Origin: Anaeromyxobacter_A sp035636195
GTDB lineage: Bacteria > Myxococcota > Myxococcia > Myxococcales > Anaeromyxobacteraceae
Direction of reading: 5' to 3'
Length of the DNA stretch: 7,403 nucleotides
Assembly (NCBI GenBank): GCA_035636195.1
Contig: DASPZP010000089.1
Coordinates: 1-7,403, forward strand
This document shows, one piece after another, positions 5,951 through 7,403 of the stretch; the stretch's first letter is position 1, and every line of letters starts with the position of its first letter. Below the pieces are notes generated by a model. It searched no databases. It was not told the origin of the DNA and was given only the letters and a program-made list of their open reading frames with translations. The position numbers and the translations under genes are program-made.

Positions 5951-5973
5951 GGGCGCGCTGCTGCTGGCTCGTG

Positions 5974-7403
5974 CTACTGGACGAGCTTCCCTTCCGAGTA
6001 CTTGAGCGGCACGTTCGGGAGCGCGCCGAGGTGGTGGTCGACGAAGCTCGGCACCGCTGCGAGGTCGAGGCCGGCGGCCTGCGTCAGGTCCACGTCGTGT
6101 GGGTCGGAGATGATGGACAGATACTCGTTCATCTGGAGCGGCTTGAAGAGGTAGTGCTTCGTGGCGTCGTTTGCGTCCACCACTGCGGTGCCGGCCGGGA
6201 TGACGACCACCTTGTCCGCGATCGCCTGGGTGAGGACGAAGTCGTTCCTCTGGAGCTCGTTGTAGATGTCGGGCAGGCCGTTCACCCAGTTGCCGTCGAA
6301 CTGGAGGGAAAGCGTCTGCACGACGCCCGCATGGTTCGGGAGCTGGATCGACGCCAGGCGGATCGGGTCCTCGAGGATGACGTACGAGCCGTCAGCGCGC
6401 TTCAGGAACTGCTGGGCGCCCCAGTTCTGGCCATTCTGCGGGTAGTCCCAGTTGTACTGGACCCCCGTATCGGCGCACTGAGCGTCGAAGGCGACGAGGC
6501 CCCACTGGCCGTTCGTCACGGTGTCGCCAGCGTGCACGTTGTTCTGTGCATCGGTGTCGCTCACGCAGGCGTAGACGAGCTTCATGGCTACGGTGTCGAA
6601 GGCATACGTCGACTGGATCGGATGAGTCGGGCAGGTGAGCGCGCAGGCGCTCTGGTTCCACTGCTGCCTGAACGTCGTGCCGGCTGGGATGAAGGTGCCG
6701 GCGTTGACCGGGTTCGCCACGCTCTGCAGCTCGATCTTCACCGCGTACGTGCTCGCGCCGGTGCGCCTCACGACGTAGTTCACGCCGGGGGTGTTGATGT
6801 AGTACTCGCGGTCGAGCTCGAGCGTGTAGGGGAGGTCGCCGCTCGGGTCGAAGCTGGCGGTGAAGGTGTTCTGGTCGAAGGAGAGGACGGTCTTCTGCAC
6901 GAAGCTCGAGCCGTCGAACGAGACGTAGATGGGGCCACCGATGTTCACCCAGAGCTGATCATACTGCGCGGGCGTGAAGGGGGTGGTGGGGGTGGGCTGC
7001 GTCATCGGGCCCGATCCCGGCATCCAGTCCGTGTGGAAGAACCCCGTGTTGGCGACGTACACCAGCATCTGCGGCTGGGTGGGCGGGGGCGGCTGGCAGG
7101 GGAAGCTGTTGCACGGCGGCGGAGGCGGGTTGTAGTTGATCATCACCTGCCGCTGCAGGTCGTTCGGGTTCAGCACCATGCTGGGGAAGTCCGTGAACAC
7201 GGTGGGCGTCGAGCCGTCGCCGCAGGTGGGCGCGCCGGGGCCGCTCGGGCCGCCGTACAGGTTCAGCCAGGAGCTGCCGCACGTCAGCCAGTGCAATCCG
7301 TCGTAGCCGAGCTGGAAGCTCTTGTTCACGAAGGTCTGGACGACGACGTCCTTGATGCCCTGGATGTCGCCCGGGACGAGCGTCCGCTTGACGAGGGTGC
7401 CCG
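5974..7403 (-). CDS. Unrecognised, probably exported Cys/Pro-containing protein, 5' partial
   Basis: The frame runs from the window edge (7403) to the TAG at 5976-5974, giving at least 475 residues; the N-terminus is outside the window. GTG at 7329 is a possible start, but the 24 codons before it (reading GTLVKRTLVPGDIQGIKDVV and on) are open and protein-like, so it is probably internal. I do not recognise the family. Visible traits: many aromatic, Asn, Gln, Thr and Gly residues and few charged ones, as in secreted beta-rich proteins; a proline-rich linker NPPPPPCNSFPCQPPPPTQP (about residues 91-110 of the visible part); and some nine cysteines, several in close pairs (CNSFPC, CALTC), suggesting disulfides in an oxidising compartment. 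The C-terminal third contains WGLVAFDAQCADTG, KRADGSYVILEDPIRLASI and DKVVVIPAGTAVVDA. No membrane anchor, lipobox or sorting signal is visible in this part. It converges on the importer operon and shares no transcript with it. Confidence 0.7.
   Translation of the reverse strand, partial: GTLVKRTLVPGDIQGIKDVVVQTFVNKSFQLGYDGLHWLTCGSSWLNLYGGPSGPGAPTCGDGSTPTVFTDFPSMVLNPNDLQRQVMINYNPPPPPCNSFPCQPPPPTQPQMLVYVANTGFFHTDWMPGSGPMTQPTPTTPFTPAQYDQLWVNIGGPIYVSFDGSSFVQKTVLSFDQNTFTASFDPSGDLPYTLELDREYYINTPGVNYVVRRTGASTYAVKIELQSVANPVNAGTFIPAGTTFRQQWNQSACALTCPTHPIQSTYAFDTVAMKLVYACVSDTDAQNNVHAGDTVTNGQWGLVAFDAQCADTGVQYNWDYPQNGQNWGAQQFLKRADGSYVILEDPIRLASIQLPNHAGVVQTLSLQFDGNWVNGLPDIYNELQRNDFVLTQAIADKVVVIPAGTAVVDANDATKHYLFKPLQMNEYLSIISDPHDVDLTQAAGLDLAAVPSFVDHHLGALPNVPLKYSEGKLVQ

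Noticed and set aside
5974..7329. GTG at 7329 as the true start of the minus-strand gene
   Set aside because: The frame continues open to the window edge with protein-like sequence and no clear ribosome site next to 7329, so a start outside the window is more likely.
1..7403. CRISPR array, tRNA, IS element or direct-repeat att sites
   Set aside because: I saw no regularly spaced repeats, tRNA-like cloverleaf, transposase or flanking repeats. The only mobile-type hint is the break in the ATPase gene, which has no visible element attached.

Overview
The window is GC-rich (estimated by eye at well above 60 %) with coding-dense, tightly packed genes, ATGA/GTGA-type stop/start overlaps and GC-ending codons. 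This suggests a soil or sediment bacterium of a high-GC, didermal lineage (deltaproteobacteria-like, Rokubacteria/NC10 or Acidobacteria would all fit). No ribosomal or other phylogenetic marker is present, so the assignment is loose.

Layout: (1) bases 1-164, + strand, hold the last 53 codons of a GT4 glycosyltransferase, closest in feel to trehalose-synthase-type enzymes. (2) A short gap contains a near-perfect 21-bp palindrome (196-216). (3) A chromate-resistance module on the + strand follows: a ChrB C-terminal-domain protein whose 5' end looks damaged or oddly initiated, a secreted concanavalin-like (DUF1080/LamG-type) protein, and a two-domain ChrA chromate transporter. (4) Directly behind chrA, still on the + strand, is an ABC importer of the ferric-iron type: a periplasmic binding protein, a fused two-domain permease and an ATPase, with overlapping reading frames between them. 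The ATPase stops right after Walker B/D-loop and carries a short unrelated tail, so it lacks the H-loop and C-terminal part. (5) A GC-rich hairpin (5921-5950) separates this run from (6) a convergent - strand gene, open at its 5' end at the window edge, encoding a proline- and cysteine-containing, probably exported protein that I do not recognise.

How the parts work together: ChrA exports chromate and ChrB-type proteins accompany it. The secreted protein sits between them and is probably co-transcribed, which makes it a candidate periplasmic partner. The ABC importer follows within 53 bases of chrA (or overlaps it by ATGA if an earlier start is used), so metal/oxyanion export and solute import may share one transcript. 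Three details deserve attention. ChrB has an in-frame ATG followed at once by TGA. The binding protein lacks the tyrosine pair expected of ferric-binding proteins. The ATPase is broken at its D-loop. I found no CRISPR array, tRNA, rRNA, IS element or phage gene.
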